NCBI GenBank assembly: GCA_963921825.1
Contig: OY997596.1
Span: 15,877,001-15,941,000 of the forward strand
From: Erodium maritimum
Taxonomy: Eukaryota > Streptophyta > Magnoliopsida > Geraniales > Geraniaceae
DNA length: 64,000 nt
Direction of reading: 5' to 3'
This document shows positions 46,203 to 55,870 of the stretch, piece by piece (position 1 is the first letter of the stretch; the number at the start of each line of letters is the position of its first letter). The position numbers were made by a program, and so were the translations under genes. Under the pieces are notes generated by a model. It searched no databases, was not told where the DNA came from, and saw only the letters and a list, made by a program, of their open reading frames with translations.

Positions 46203-46340
46203 TGGCCCACATGTAGATGTCAAGTCCTACACGTGAGGGGGGGGGGGGTGTTGAAGTATAAGTCCCACATAGAAAATGTATGGACGAATTGAACACTTGA
46301 TACCCATTAGTTCGAGCTTTTGGGTTGTATATGGCTTTAA
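46203..46340 (+). mobile_element. TRIM fragment
   Basis: The string gatgtcaagtcctacacgtg, then a 13-G tract and TGTTGAAGTATAAGTCCCACA repeats the interior, polypurine tract and LTR start of the TRIM at 36.8-37.1 kb. Only this end is present; it joins the permuted copia element on the left. Confidence 0.65.
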
Positions 46341-47481
46341 CAAATATAAAACCAGTAAAGGGTTAGCATCCCCTGATTAATCGGTTTTAAAAGTTGAATA
46401 ACCCATTTATTTTCAGGCCAAAATGCAACCACTAAATTAGATTTTTGATGTAGAAATCTAATAATATTGAAAAGTAAGATACATGGCTGGCAGAGCAGCC
46501 GACAAACCCACGGTTGGTAAGAAACATGTGCCATAAAGACAGTGATGGCAGTTTGGTAAATCCAAGAAAAAAACTCATATAATTATAAACGAGGGGTCAA
46601 TAATACGAGAGCCAACGACGCGGCTTTAATATTATAAGAGCGCCTATCACAGTTGAGTTTCCTCCCATCTCCCACTTCTCCCAACTTCTAAACCGTCAGG
46701 TTAGTCACCACTCTGTAATATGCATTTCTATTTCCGCGTCCGTACCAATTACTTTGATTTGCTTTCCACTATCTTCTTATTAGATTCTAGCAGCTCAATT
46801 TTATTTTCAATTCTATTATGCTCTGTTTGTTTCTCAACACGAAATTTGAAGCTACGTTTTGCCTCTTGATGCATTTATTTCGTAAGATTAATAGCTATGT
46901 AGATGGGTTTATGATGCTTGCTTTATCCATTCCATTGATTTGTTTAAAGTTAAGTAATTGTAGAACTTTCTCTGAATGATGATTTATTTGGTGATCAAGA
47001 CATTGATATGGTCTTTGTAAGCTCATATCAATTCTTATTTTCTTTCATCATAGAAGATCAGTTCATCCGTGTAGGCTCAGGACAACAAAACTTGTGATTT
47101 ATTATGTCAAAACAATAAATAATTTGGTCGACCTAAACAAAAAACCTCAGCCGAAATACATGGCGCGACCTTATTGGACCGTAGCGATTCGTGAACCTGC
47201 GAACCACAATTATAGTTTGTGGTGCGAGCTACGACTCGCGGTTCCCGATGTGAATTGCTTGATATAGCTGCTCTAACATGGCTTAAATGACCAAGCCTAA
47301 AAACATGTGAATTAAAAGTCTACAGAACCAAAATGTGTGATGACAACCTATTCTTATATTTTTGTTCATTTTAATGTTTTCTTTCAGGTGTCCTATAATC
47401 TTGTTCTTCTCGAGGGCAATCCGGTTCATCACAACCACAACCACAATCTTGTTGAGGTTGTACATTGCGAGTTTGGATTAC
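46341..47481 (+). promoter_or_regulatory. CIPK upstream region and probable 5' UTR intron
   Basis: A CT-rich leader (about 46655-46700) ends in a possible donor accgtcag/gttagt (46699). A T-rich stretch runs to an acceptor tttctttcag (about 47388). This suggests a 5' UTR intron of about 690 bp ahead of an intronless coding region. Within it, at about 47120-47275, lies a block with gcgaaccacaattatagttt and gctgctcta. It resembles the subterminal part of the Harbinger copy near 55.7 kb and may be a Tourist-like MITE. Promoter boxes were not identified with confidence. Confidence 0.4.
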
Positions 47482-48720
47482 ATGATGGAAAGAAAAGGAG
47501 TGTTGATGGGTCGTTACGAGGTAGGGAGATTACTAGGCCAAGGAACCTTCGCAAAGGTCCACCACGCCCGAAACCTCAACACCGGCACGAGCGTGGCCAT
47601 CAAGATAATCGACAAGCAGAAGGTGCTCAAAGCCGGCATCGCCGGCCAGATAAAGCGCGAAATCTCCATCATGCGACTCGTCAAGCACCCCAACGTTGTG
47701 GAGCTCTACGAGGTGATGGCCACCAAGACCAAGATCTACTTGGTCATGGAGTACGTCAAGGGCGGCGAGCTCTTCCACAAGATCGCCTCCAAAGGCAAGC
47801 TCAACGAAGACGCCGCCAGGCGCTACTTCCACCACCTCATCAGCGCCGTCGATTACTGCCACAGCAGAGGAGTCTGTCACAGAGATCTCAAGCCGGAGAA
47901 CCTCCTGCTCGACGAGGACGGGAACCTTAAGGTTTCGGATTTCGGGTTGAGCGCGCTCACCGAGTCTAAGCACCAGGACGGGCTGCTCCACACCACGTGC
48001 GGGACACCTGCCTATGTTGCTCCCGATGTGGTGAGCAAGAAAGGCTACGACGGGTCCAAAGCCGATGTGTGGTCGTGTGGGGTGGTCTTGTTTGTTCTCT
48101 TGGCCGGTTACCTCCCTTTCTACGACTCCAATCTCATGGAGATGTATAGGAAGATCGGTAAGGGAGAGTACAAGAATCCCAGTTGGTTCCGACAGGATGT
48201 GACGAGGTTGCTGTCGGGGATCTTGGACCCCAACCCGAGTACGAGGATGTCCGTTGCCGAGATAAAGGAGTGTTGTTGGTTCCGGAAGGGGGTCGATGAA
48301 GATAAAGTGTCTAGTCCCAGCGACAAGGAGAGTGTTTGTGCATTGACCAACTTGAATGCTTTTGATATCATATCGTTATCGACCGGGTTCGACCTGTCCG
48401 GTCTGTTCCACGGGGTTAGGGAGAGGAAAGAGGCGCGGTTCACTTCGAATGAGTCGGCTTCGACTATCGTGTCCAAGATTGAAGACATGGCGAGGTGCCT
48501 GAGGATGGAAGTGAGGAAGAGGGAGGGAGGGTTGATGAAAATGGAGGGGAAGAAAGGAGTGCTTTCCATTCAGACGGAGATCTTTCAGATCACTCCCGAT
48601 TTCCATGTGGTTGAGCTAAAGATGGCGAGTGGGGACTCGTTGGAGTATCAGAGAGTATTCGAAGGAAACATAAGACCGGCCCTCAAGGACATTGTTTGGA
48701 CTTGGCAAGGAGACGACTAA
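47482..48720 (+). CDS. CBL-interacting protein kinase (CIPK), intronless
   Basis: This 412-residue Ser/Thr kinase of the SnRK3 family is regulated by calcineurin B-like calcium sensors and acts in ion and stress signalling. Kinase domain features: glycine loop LGQGTFAKV (18-26), catalytic Lys41 in [12 protein letters not shown] (133-140), DFG at 153-155, activation loop to [10 protein letters not shown] (173-182). The usual APE is APD here. The CBL-binding NAF motif reads LNAFDIIS (291-298). The C-terminal tail (360-412) fits the phosphatase-interaction and KA1-like region. The start is the ATG at 47482; an upstream in-frame ATG at 47362 falls in the presumed 5' UTR intron. The frame is open and GC-rich (strong third-position C/G), unlike its surroundings. 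It probably belongs to the intronless CIPK clade; the exact number was not assigned. Confidence 0.93.
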   Translation: MMERKGVLMGRYEVGRLLGQGTFAKVHHARNLNTGTSVAIKIIDKQKVLKAGIAGQIKREISIMRLVKHPNVVELYEVMATKTKIYLVMEYVKGGELFHKIASKGKLNEDAARRYFHHLISAVDYCHSRGVCHRDLKPENLLLDEDGNLKVSDFGLSALTESKHQDGLLHTTCGTPAYVAPDVVSKKGYDGSKADVWSCGVVLFVLLAGYLPFYDSNLMEMYRKIGKGEYKNPSWFRQDVTRLLSGILDPNPSTRMSVAEIKECCWFRKGVDEDKVSSPSDKESVCALTNLNAFDIISLSTGFDLSGLFHGVRERKEARFTSNESASTIVSKIEDMARCLRMEVRKREGGLMKMEGKKGVLSIQTEIFQITPDFHVVELKMASGDSLEYQRVFEGNIRPALKDIVWTWQGDD

Positions 48721-49037
48721 CTACAATAACATTAAGTGTATAAGATCGAATAGGGATGTATTTCTATGTATCTTGATTCTGTAAGTGAAATGTCATTACT
48801 CTAGTTGGTTCTACCCTTCGGGGTCACATTCTATCTCACAATTTTTATTTATCTTATTCTTAGATATGAGCAAACAAAAAATTACGTAAGATTTAAAAGC
48901 TTTTCTTAAATCCATTTACTAACATAATTTGGTTAGTCTGCACCAACATTATACTCAATCAGAAACCTTAGGTCATCTATTTGGGATGTGACATATGATA
49001 AGGGACAAAATGCAATGGGGACGGAATGTAAATATAA
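48721..49037 (+). other. CIPK 3' UTR and flank
   Basis: No ORF. This is the presumed 3' UTR after the TAA at 48718-48720. It ends at the TAA target duplication (49035-49037) of the Harbinger element. Confidence 0.5.
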
Positions 49038-51064
49038 GAGCATCCACAGTCATCTCGTCGGGTGTTGGCGAGATGGCGCCGGCGAGATGATATGAAGAAT
49101 TGTTTTTTATTCATCTCGCCGGCTCACCGCCAGCGAGTTCTGCAGTGGGCTGGCGGGGAGGCGCCGACGAGATGAATAAAAAACAATTTTTTTAATGTAT
49201 TTTTTAAAAATAGATTTTAAATGGAAAACAACAAATATTGATAACTTATAGATAAAAAGATAAAAATACAACGAACATAGACAAAAAGAAACTAACACCA
49301 AGGAAACTAACACCGAATAAAGGAAACGAACACATAATAATGAAAACTAACATCTCGATCACAAAAGACGCCGGTGGATGAACTATGCGTCTCCAAATTT
49401 AGTCCAGAGATGTTCGACAAGATCGTCCTTCAAACGGGAATGCATACGTTCATTTTGCATTTTCTGAGTATTTCCAAGTATGACATTGGTCGGGACGAAG
49501 CCTCCTCGTGCAATGGGTGGATGACGCGGACTACCTTCTTCTGTTTGTTCACGATACCCGTCGTATGTATGACGTTCAGCCTCAACTATCATATTGTGCA
49601 GTATAATGAACGCATTCATTACCAAATCGATTGACTTGGGAACCCACAACCGGCTCGGTTGTTTGATAATGTGAAACCGAGCTTGTAGTACGCCGAAAGC
49701 TCGTTCCACATCCTTCCTGCACGCTTCTTGGACTTCAGCATACTTCTTCTGTTTCGGCGTTGACGGTAATGGAATTGTTTTTACGAACACCGGCCACAAA
49801 GGGTAAATACCGTCAGCAAGATAATAAGGAAGCGTGTAGTTGTTACCATTTATCGTGTAAGCAACCGGTGGTTGCCAACCGTTGATAACGTCCGCGAACA
49901 ACTTCGAATGGTTCAGGACCGTCAAATCGTTGTTCGACCCCGCCATGCCGAAGAAAGAGTGCCAAATCCATAAGTCACGAGTTGCAACTGCCTCAAGTAC
50001 AACGGTTGGTCGATTACCGTGGTCCCTTCGGGAATGTGCTCCTCGAAGGGCCTTTGGGCAGTTCTTCCACTCCCAGTGCATGCAGTCAACACTTCCAAGC
50101 AAGCCCGGGAATCCGCGCGCTTCATTAACCGCCAAAATGTGGTCCATATCAGCTTGTGTAGGCTTCCGCCGGTATGTACCATCAAAGACTTTATTCAGCG
50201 CGCTGCAAAATGTGTGCAAACATTCCAAAGCCGTTGTTTCCCCTATCTTCACATACTCGTCCAACGCATCAGCTGCAATACCGTAACATAATTGCCTAAT
50301 GGCGGCAGTACATTTCTGATAAGGAGATAATGAAACTTGACCTAATGCATCAAACCTTTCCTTGAAGTAATCGTCGTGCTGCTCCAATGCATTAACGATA
50401 CGGAGGAACACCGCCTTTGGCATTCTAAACCGACGCCGAAATTGTACCTCGGTGTACACATGGTTGGTGTTGAAGTAGTCATTCATTAACCGTTCGTTTG
50501 CGGCTTCCCGGTCACGTCGAATGTATGTGCGCTTCTTTGGTGGAGAATCCACCAAAGCGTCGTCCAACATCTCATCGGTTGACAGACAGTCGTCGAGCAT
50601 GTCATTCAACATAGAATCGAGTTCCATGTCCTCAGGATCGAATTCCATGATGACGGACAAAGAAGGATGAATGTCGGGATGATAGTGTATGAGAAGGATG
50701 AAAAGTAGAGAGTGTGTGCATTTTTAGTTTGTGAGGGTGGGTTTATATAAGGTTTTAGGTTAGGTTTATCATAAATGTTGTAGTTATGGTGATCGACTAT
50801 CAATGTTATTCGATTGACGTACAGATATTTGTTGGATAATATAGGTGGGGTTTAATTTTCAAAACAAATAGCATTGAAACCAAACATTTTTAATTGGACA
50901 AATATTATTTTTTAAGATCCTCATCTCATCTCGCCGGCGTGAGCTGCCAGCGAGAAGCACGTAGCCAGCAGACCTCGCCAGCGACCTCCTCGCCTGCTCC
51001 CCGCCAGTTCCTCGCCGGCGACTTCTCCTCGACAGCAGCTTATCGCCCACGACTGTGGGTGCTC
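49038..51064 (-). mobile_element. Complete PIF/Harbinger transposon with TAA target duplication
   Basis: The element of 2027 bp starts GAGCATCCACAGT and ends with the inverse of GAGCACCCACAGT. TAA stands on both sides (49035-49037 and 51065-51067), the 3-bp duplication typical of PIF/Harbinger. Subterminal regions repeat a gccggcgagatg-like word in both orientations (49060-49175 and 50930-51045). A single intact transposase ORF lies on the minus strand. The Myb/SANT-like second protein used by many members is not present. Confidence 0.93.
49383..50660 (-). CDS. PIF/Harbinger transposase (DDE, intact)
   Basis: The ORF has 425 codons from the ATG at 50660; an internal Met four codons on is an alternative start. 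The N-terminus is acidic (EFDPEDMELDSMLNDML). A helix-turn-helix-like region follows with QFRRRFRMPKAVFLRIVNAL and YQKCTAAIRQLCYGIAADAL. The DDE catalytic core is seen as LLGSVDCMHWEWKNCP (first Asp), GSNNDLTVLNHS (second Asp) and RKDVERAFGVLQARF (Glu). The C-terminal block IDLVMNAFIILHNMIVEAE is conserved in the family. No stop or frameshift is found. It would cut and paste its element at TWA sites, usually with a partner Myb-like protein that must be supplied from elsewhere. Confidence 0.92.
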   Translation of the reverse strand: MSVIMEFDPEDMELDSMLNDMLDDCLSTDEMLDDALVDSPPKKRTYIRRDREAANERLMNDYFNTNHVYTEVQFRRRFRMPKAVFLRIVNALEQHDDYFKERFDALGQVSLSPYQKCTAAIRQLCYGIAADALDEYVKIGETTALECLHTFCSALNKVFDGTYRRKPTQADMDHILAVNEARGFPGLLGSVDCMHWEWKNCPKALRGAHSRRDHGNRPTVVLEAVATRDLWIWHSFFGMAGSNNDLTVLNHSKLFADVINGWQPPVAYTINGNNYTLPYYLADGIYPLWPVFVKTIPLPSTPKQKKYAEVQEACRKDVERAFGVLQARFHIIKQPSRLWVPKSIDLVMNAFIILHNMIVEAERHTYDGYREQTEEGSPRHPPIARGGFVPTNVILGNTQKMQNERMHSRLKDDLVEHLWTKFGDA

Positions 51065-51067
51065 TAA

Positions 51068-51890
51068 GGTACATTAGGGTTAAGAGAGAATAAGGGTAGA
51101 GAGTAGAGATAGAATACACAAATCTTGAACAATAATTGAGCCGGTCTCTCCCTTTGATTTTTTCGGTATAAGTAGTTGTAAAGGGTAAACAATAAAAATG
51201 TCATGATTGGATGAAAATTTTGAATTTCAAACCAATTCGTATGAAATAATTAGCATGTGACACCCCATTACGGTTTAGAGGGTAGATTGGAAAAAAGATG
51301 TGACTGTTGTGCAAATGGATAAATACAACTTCTTCTGGGGAAAAGAGTTCATTGATCGAATCTGAGACATCTTGATCTTGTACATGAACATCATATAGAT
51401 TCAAGAAAAATACGACTGCGAGTAAGATGTTATATTCTATTCCTATGATATCATTTATTGTATTTTCCATGCAACTTCAAGTAAGGAATATGACGTGGCA
51501 CCCATGAAGGTGGGAAAACTATTGAGGGAGTTAAAGAATGGCGTGTACTAGGAAATGTCCAAGGATCTTGCACCTAGCTGGAAGGACGAGAGTCGTGATC
51601 GACACCACCAAGAAAATATTCAAACAAGGTCTACATCCCGAAGAAAAAGGGGCTGAAAGAGTTGTTCCACTGAGTGAGCACCTGAGCTACAACCTGATTA
51701 CCAAGTTTGACCAAGCATCGAGCGAGGACATGCAAATGGTGTTTTCAATATCAAACAATCTTCGGTAGCCTCCGACAAGGTGGGTTGGGCAATACAATAC
51801 TTGATCAATATGCTTCTTGAGTTGGGAAAATGAAAGGAGGGGTGAATTTTGGAGATGGATGGAAAGTCTGAGGAATAGTCGAAGGTGTTC
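51068..51890 (+). other. Intergenic stretch with one unexplained ORF
   Basis: The CIPK-side flank continues after the Harbinger element. An ORF at 51538-51768 (76 codons) reads charged sequence (TRVVIDTTKKIFKQGLHPEE, SEHLSYNLITKFDQASSEDM). It has a coding-like look but no recognised family, and could be an exon fragment of a lost gene. No TIR for the neighbouring Harbinger pseudogene was found here. Confidence 0.3.
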
Positions 51891-52049
51891 TTTTTTAATT
51901 AAATCAAATACAAACTTAATACAAAAATTATTTTTTCTCCACCTATAAATATTCATTCTCTCATTCATCAAACCACCAACACTTCTATCCAATTTCTCAT
52001 TTCTTTTCCTATCAAAATCCCAAAATTCGCACCCATATTTCGATCCAAA

Positions 52050-53401
52050 ATGTCCGACGACGAGTCGAATGAGGGAGGAGTTGGAAGTCGGAGTTCAAGC
52101 AATGAGGAACGAATCCGGCGAGGGACTATACAATGTTAGAGAGAGAAATGCCAAAGAGCAACGCATAGAGGGAAAGGATCGAACAAGGTGGACCTCCCTG
52201 ACTTATGATTGACAGAGGTTGTGTCGAAACCCACAACCGACTAATGTAGGATTATTTCGTCGAGGACCCAACCTATAGGCCCGATATGTTTAGGCGTCGA
52301 TTCTGTATGTCCCGGTCACTCTTTGAACAGGTGATAGAAAAGGTAGTAGATGATGACGATTACTTCGTTCAGAAGTTGGACGCTTTAGAATGCATGGGGT
52401 TATCAACGCGTCAGAAATGCACCGCCGTGATACGAATGCTAACATATGGGTGCTCGAACGATTCATTGGACGAATTCCTACGTATTGGGGTAAGTACCAT
52501 AATCGAATGTACTAGACGTTTTTGCAAGGCTATTATTGAGGTTTTTATGGAGGAATACGAGCGTAAACCAATACCAGATGACATGACCCGATTACTCGAA
52601 TTGGGGTACAACCGAGGGTTCCCGGGCATGATTGGGAGTCTTGACTGCATGCATTGGTATTGGAAGAATTTTCTAACCGCATTGCAAGGCTCCCATGGTC
52701 AGGGAGACCACCACGGGGATCCAACTGTTATGTTAGAAGTTATAGCGTCCCGTGATTTGTGGATTTGGCATTCGTTTTTCGGGATGGTTGACTCAAACAA
52801 CGATATCAACGTCCTCAACGCGTGTCACTTATTCAAGGACTCTTTTCGTGGCCGGGACTTAGCCGTGGAGTACGAGATCAACGGGCATCGGTACGAGTAT
52901 GGTCGACCTTATTTACCCATTATGGAATTTACCCATTATGGAATCGATTCTTGAAGTCGATTCGCCATCCCCATACTCGCAAAGAGAAATTGTTTGGTAA
53001 AGTTCAAGAAGGTTGTAAGAAAGATATTGAACTGGCTTTTGGGGTCCTCCAAGCACGGTGGCACATAATTTCCTGGCCCGCTCGTTTTTAGAAGAAGAAG
53101 ACTTTGGCTGATATCATTCACACTTGTATCATTCTACACAACATGATTGTAGATGATGAACGTGACCGGTACGAAGCAAAATATGACGACTCGTATTACG
53201 ATCCACCTCCAGAAATACCAGATTGGACACCACATGCACGATGGCACCAAGAAGGGCCCCTGGCCTACCGAGATCGCTTGGATTGTCGACTCAATGTCAC
53301 AAATGATCTGACCTACCGACAACTCCAAGATGACCTTGTTGAGCACATATGGGGTCGGTTTGGACTTTGGAGTGACTTACCATGACTCAGACGACGAGTG
53401 A
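52050..53401 (+). pseudogene. Harbinger transposase pseudogene, plus strand
   Basis: The ATG at 52050 (MSDDESNEGGVG) is preceded by a TATA-like cctataaatattc (51944). The early part is cut by stops near 52137. The longest piece (52286-52954) has FRRRFCMSRSLFEQVI, RQKCTAVIRMLTYGCSNDSLDE, SLDCMHWYWKNF and DSNNDINVLNA. A short tandem duplication of a ttacccattatgga unit (about 52910-52945) shifts the frame. The end (52955-53401) has KKDIELAFGVLQARWHII, a TAG, IIHTCIILHNMIVDDE and, in a third frame, GVTYHDSDDE. It is a different Harbinger subfamily from 49383-50660. It forms an inverted pair with 54071-55440. Confidence 0.85.
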
Positions 53402-53610
53402 GATGATTTCTCTATGTACCAATTGTCCTGTCAAATGTATTATTCGGAGAGTAATAAAATTTCAAGTTTAATTATTCATTTTAGTTAATTAATTTTTTTA
53501 TTAATTAGTTTTGCATTTTAGTTAATTAATTTTTTTATTACTTAATTTTATTTCAAATTTATTTAGTATTTGCTATTTTAAATCTGAATTTAATAAATTC
53601 AGCAAAAGAA

Positions 53611-53850
53611 TAATTAATTATCCAATCAGCATCCACTCAGCATCTCTGCAAATCATGATTCATATACATGATCCTCTAGCATGTACATCGTGAGGTCAAG
53701 GGTTCGGGTCAGGGGTTAAGAATCATGTGCTGACTAAGATGAATTGTGATGTGAACCCCTGAATTTAAAAGAGCACCACATTGTGGGGATCATGTATGGT
53801 GTTAGGGGTTTGTAGAAGTGATGAGTGGATGTTGACTGGATAATTAATTA
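53611..53850. mobile_element. MITE with TAATTAATTATCC ends between two Harbinger copies
   Basis: The 240-bp unit has inverted ends: TAATTAATTATCCAATCAGC at the left and the complement of TAATTAATTATCCAGTCAAC at the right, each continuing into atccactca. Its interior (about 53675-53770) shares a gaatcatgtgctgact ... gatgaattgtgatg block with the complement of 55885-55985. It lies exactly where the 3' UTRs of the two convergent transposase copies meet. Confidence 0.75.
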
Positions 53851-54070
53851 TGGTTTTGATGAATATATTTAATTCATATTTAAAACAGTAAAATAAAAAT
53901 AAATATATAAAATTAAATAATTATTTATTTAATTATTTAAAATAGAAAAATAATTCATTTTAAAAAAATAATTGAATAAAATGGATAATTAAACATGACA
54001 TTTCATTACTTCCCGAATCGTACATCAAAATACAATGCTTTTGGTACATCAAAATTTCTAACTCATCTAA

Positions 54071-55440
54071 CTACTCAGAGTCGTCGTCGTCTGACTCTTG
54101 GTAAGTCACTCCAAACCGACCCCATATGTGCTCAATAAGGTCTTTTTGGAGTTTCTGGTGGGTCGCATCGTTTGTGACGCTGATTTGGGTACTCACCCGG
54201 TCTTGGTAGGGCAAGGGGCCTCCTTCATGCCATCTTTGAGGTGGTCTCCAATTTGGTAACTCCTGAAGGGGCTCGAAATACAATCTGTCATCCCCGACTT
54301 CATACCGACCGTGTTCATCCTCCACAATAATGTTGTGTAGAATGATACAAGCATGCATCATATATGCCAAAGTATCAACTTTCCAAATACGAGCGGGCCT
54401 TGAAATCATGTGCCACCGGGCTTGAAGGACGTCAAAAGCCCGTTCAATATCTTTCCGAGAACCTTCTTGGCATTTGGCAAACAATTTCTGTTTACGTCCA
54501 TAAGGGTGGCGAATCGACTTCACGAACCGACTCCTTGTGGGGTAAATGTCGTTAATTAAATAATACGACGATCGTAGCGATGCCCGTTGATCTCGTACTC
54601 CACAGCGAGGTCACGGCCATGGAAAGCATCGTCGAATAAGTGGCTGGCATTGAGTACGGTGATGTCGTTGTTCGAGCCAGTCATCCCGAAAAATGCATGC
54701 AAAATCCATAAATCACGAGACGCAACCGCTTCCAACATAATGGTTGGATCACCGTGGTGGTCTCCCCGACCGAAGGCTCCTTGCAATGCGACTGGGCAAT
54801 TCTTCCACTCCCAATGCATGTAGTCAAGACTACCAGTCATACCGAGGAACCCTCTACTGTAGCCCGAATTGAGTAATCACTGCATGTCATCCTCATTTGG
54901 CTTCTGCTCGTACACCCCCATGAAAACCTCAATAACGGCCTTAAAAATGCTTTAAACATTTGAGTATGGTACTTACCCCCATACGTAGGTTTTCGTCCAT
55001 TGAATCGGTTAAGCACCCATATGCTAGCATACGTATTGTGGCGGTGTATTTCTGGTCATCGGTAACCACAAGCGTCCAAAACCATCCACCTTTTGGACAA
55101 AGTAATCATCATGCGCCGCAACCGCATCCATAACCCGTTGAAATAGTGGTCGGGACATACGAAATCGACGCCTGAACAACTCGGACCCATAGATTGGGTT
55201 CTCATTCAAATAATCTCGCATCAACTGGTTGTGGCCTTCAAGACTACCTCTGTGAATATCTCACCGGGAACCTTCCCCACTTTCAATCATTTGCCTCCAT
55301 GTGTTGATTTGTGGCATTGCTCTCTACACCATTCTATCGGTCTTCTGCCGGAGTCGTTGCTCCCAAGCACGAAGTTTGGCTTCCACTTCGCGACGTTCAG
55401 TTTTGAGTTCCTCCCTCATTTAACCCTCATCGTCGGACAT
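54071..55440 (-). pseudogene. Harbinger transposase pseudogene, minus strand
   Basis: The start ATG is at 55440 (MSDDEG, then TAA). A TATA-like ctataaaaac precedes it on the minus strand, about 55530. Pieces are 55224-55024 (ELFRRRFRMSRPLFQRVMDA, HDDYFVQKVDGFGRL), 54840-54556 (TGSLDYMHWEWKNCPVALQG, GSNNDITVLNASHLFDD) and 54523-54071 (KSIRHPYGRKQKLFAKCQEG, RKDIERAFDVLQARWHMI, MMHACIILHNIIVEDE). The first catalytic Asp region reads SLDYMHW (Cys changed to Tyr). It ends GVTYQESDDDDSE. It is closely related to the plus-strand copy 52050-53401, in the opposite direction. Confidence 0.85.
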
Positions 55441-55870
55441 TTTTTATCGAATGAATGTGGGAAATTGGAGAGGAAAAGTAGATAGAATTTTGAGAGAAGG
55501 GGTGTGGATTGGATAAATGGGGGAAGGAGTTTTTATAGGGGGAGAAAATAAATTTTTGTATTGATTTTTATTTGTTTTTCATTAAAAAAAATTAATACCG
55601 TTGAAATCGGACCGTTTGGCAACGGTCCGATTTTTTTTTACCGTTGGGGACACGTGGCACGCTGGGATTGGTCGCCAGCGAACCACACAAACCGCGACCC
55701 ACGAACCGTGAAAAAAGTGCGCAGTGCGAAGAACGCACCGCGGAACGCATGGTTGTGGTTCGTGGTTCGCGAACCACGCACGCCACATCGTGCGTGGTGC
55801 CAACCACGCACAACATCCATGCAATCCGAGGTTTGTGGTGCGCGGCGTGAGTCACACGATGTAGGTGCTC
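55441..55870 (-). repeat. 5' UTR, subterminal repeats and outer TIR of the minus-strand Harbinger copy
   Basis: Between the start codon and 55870 lie a promoter-like part and, at about 55660-55860, many short repeats of cgaaccac / gtggttcg in both orientations. The terminal sequence on the minus strand is GAGCACCTACATCGTGTGAC. A TCA follows. The partner TIR on the other side was not found as an exact copy; a GAGCACCACATTGTGG word lies within the MITE at 53772. Confidence 0.55.

Noticed and set aside
47337-47930. Arg/Gln/His-rich plus-strand ORF over the CIPK gene
   Set aside because: It is a frame-shifted shadow of the high-GC CIPK coding region.
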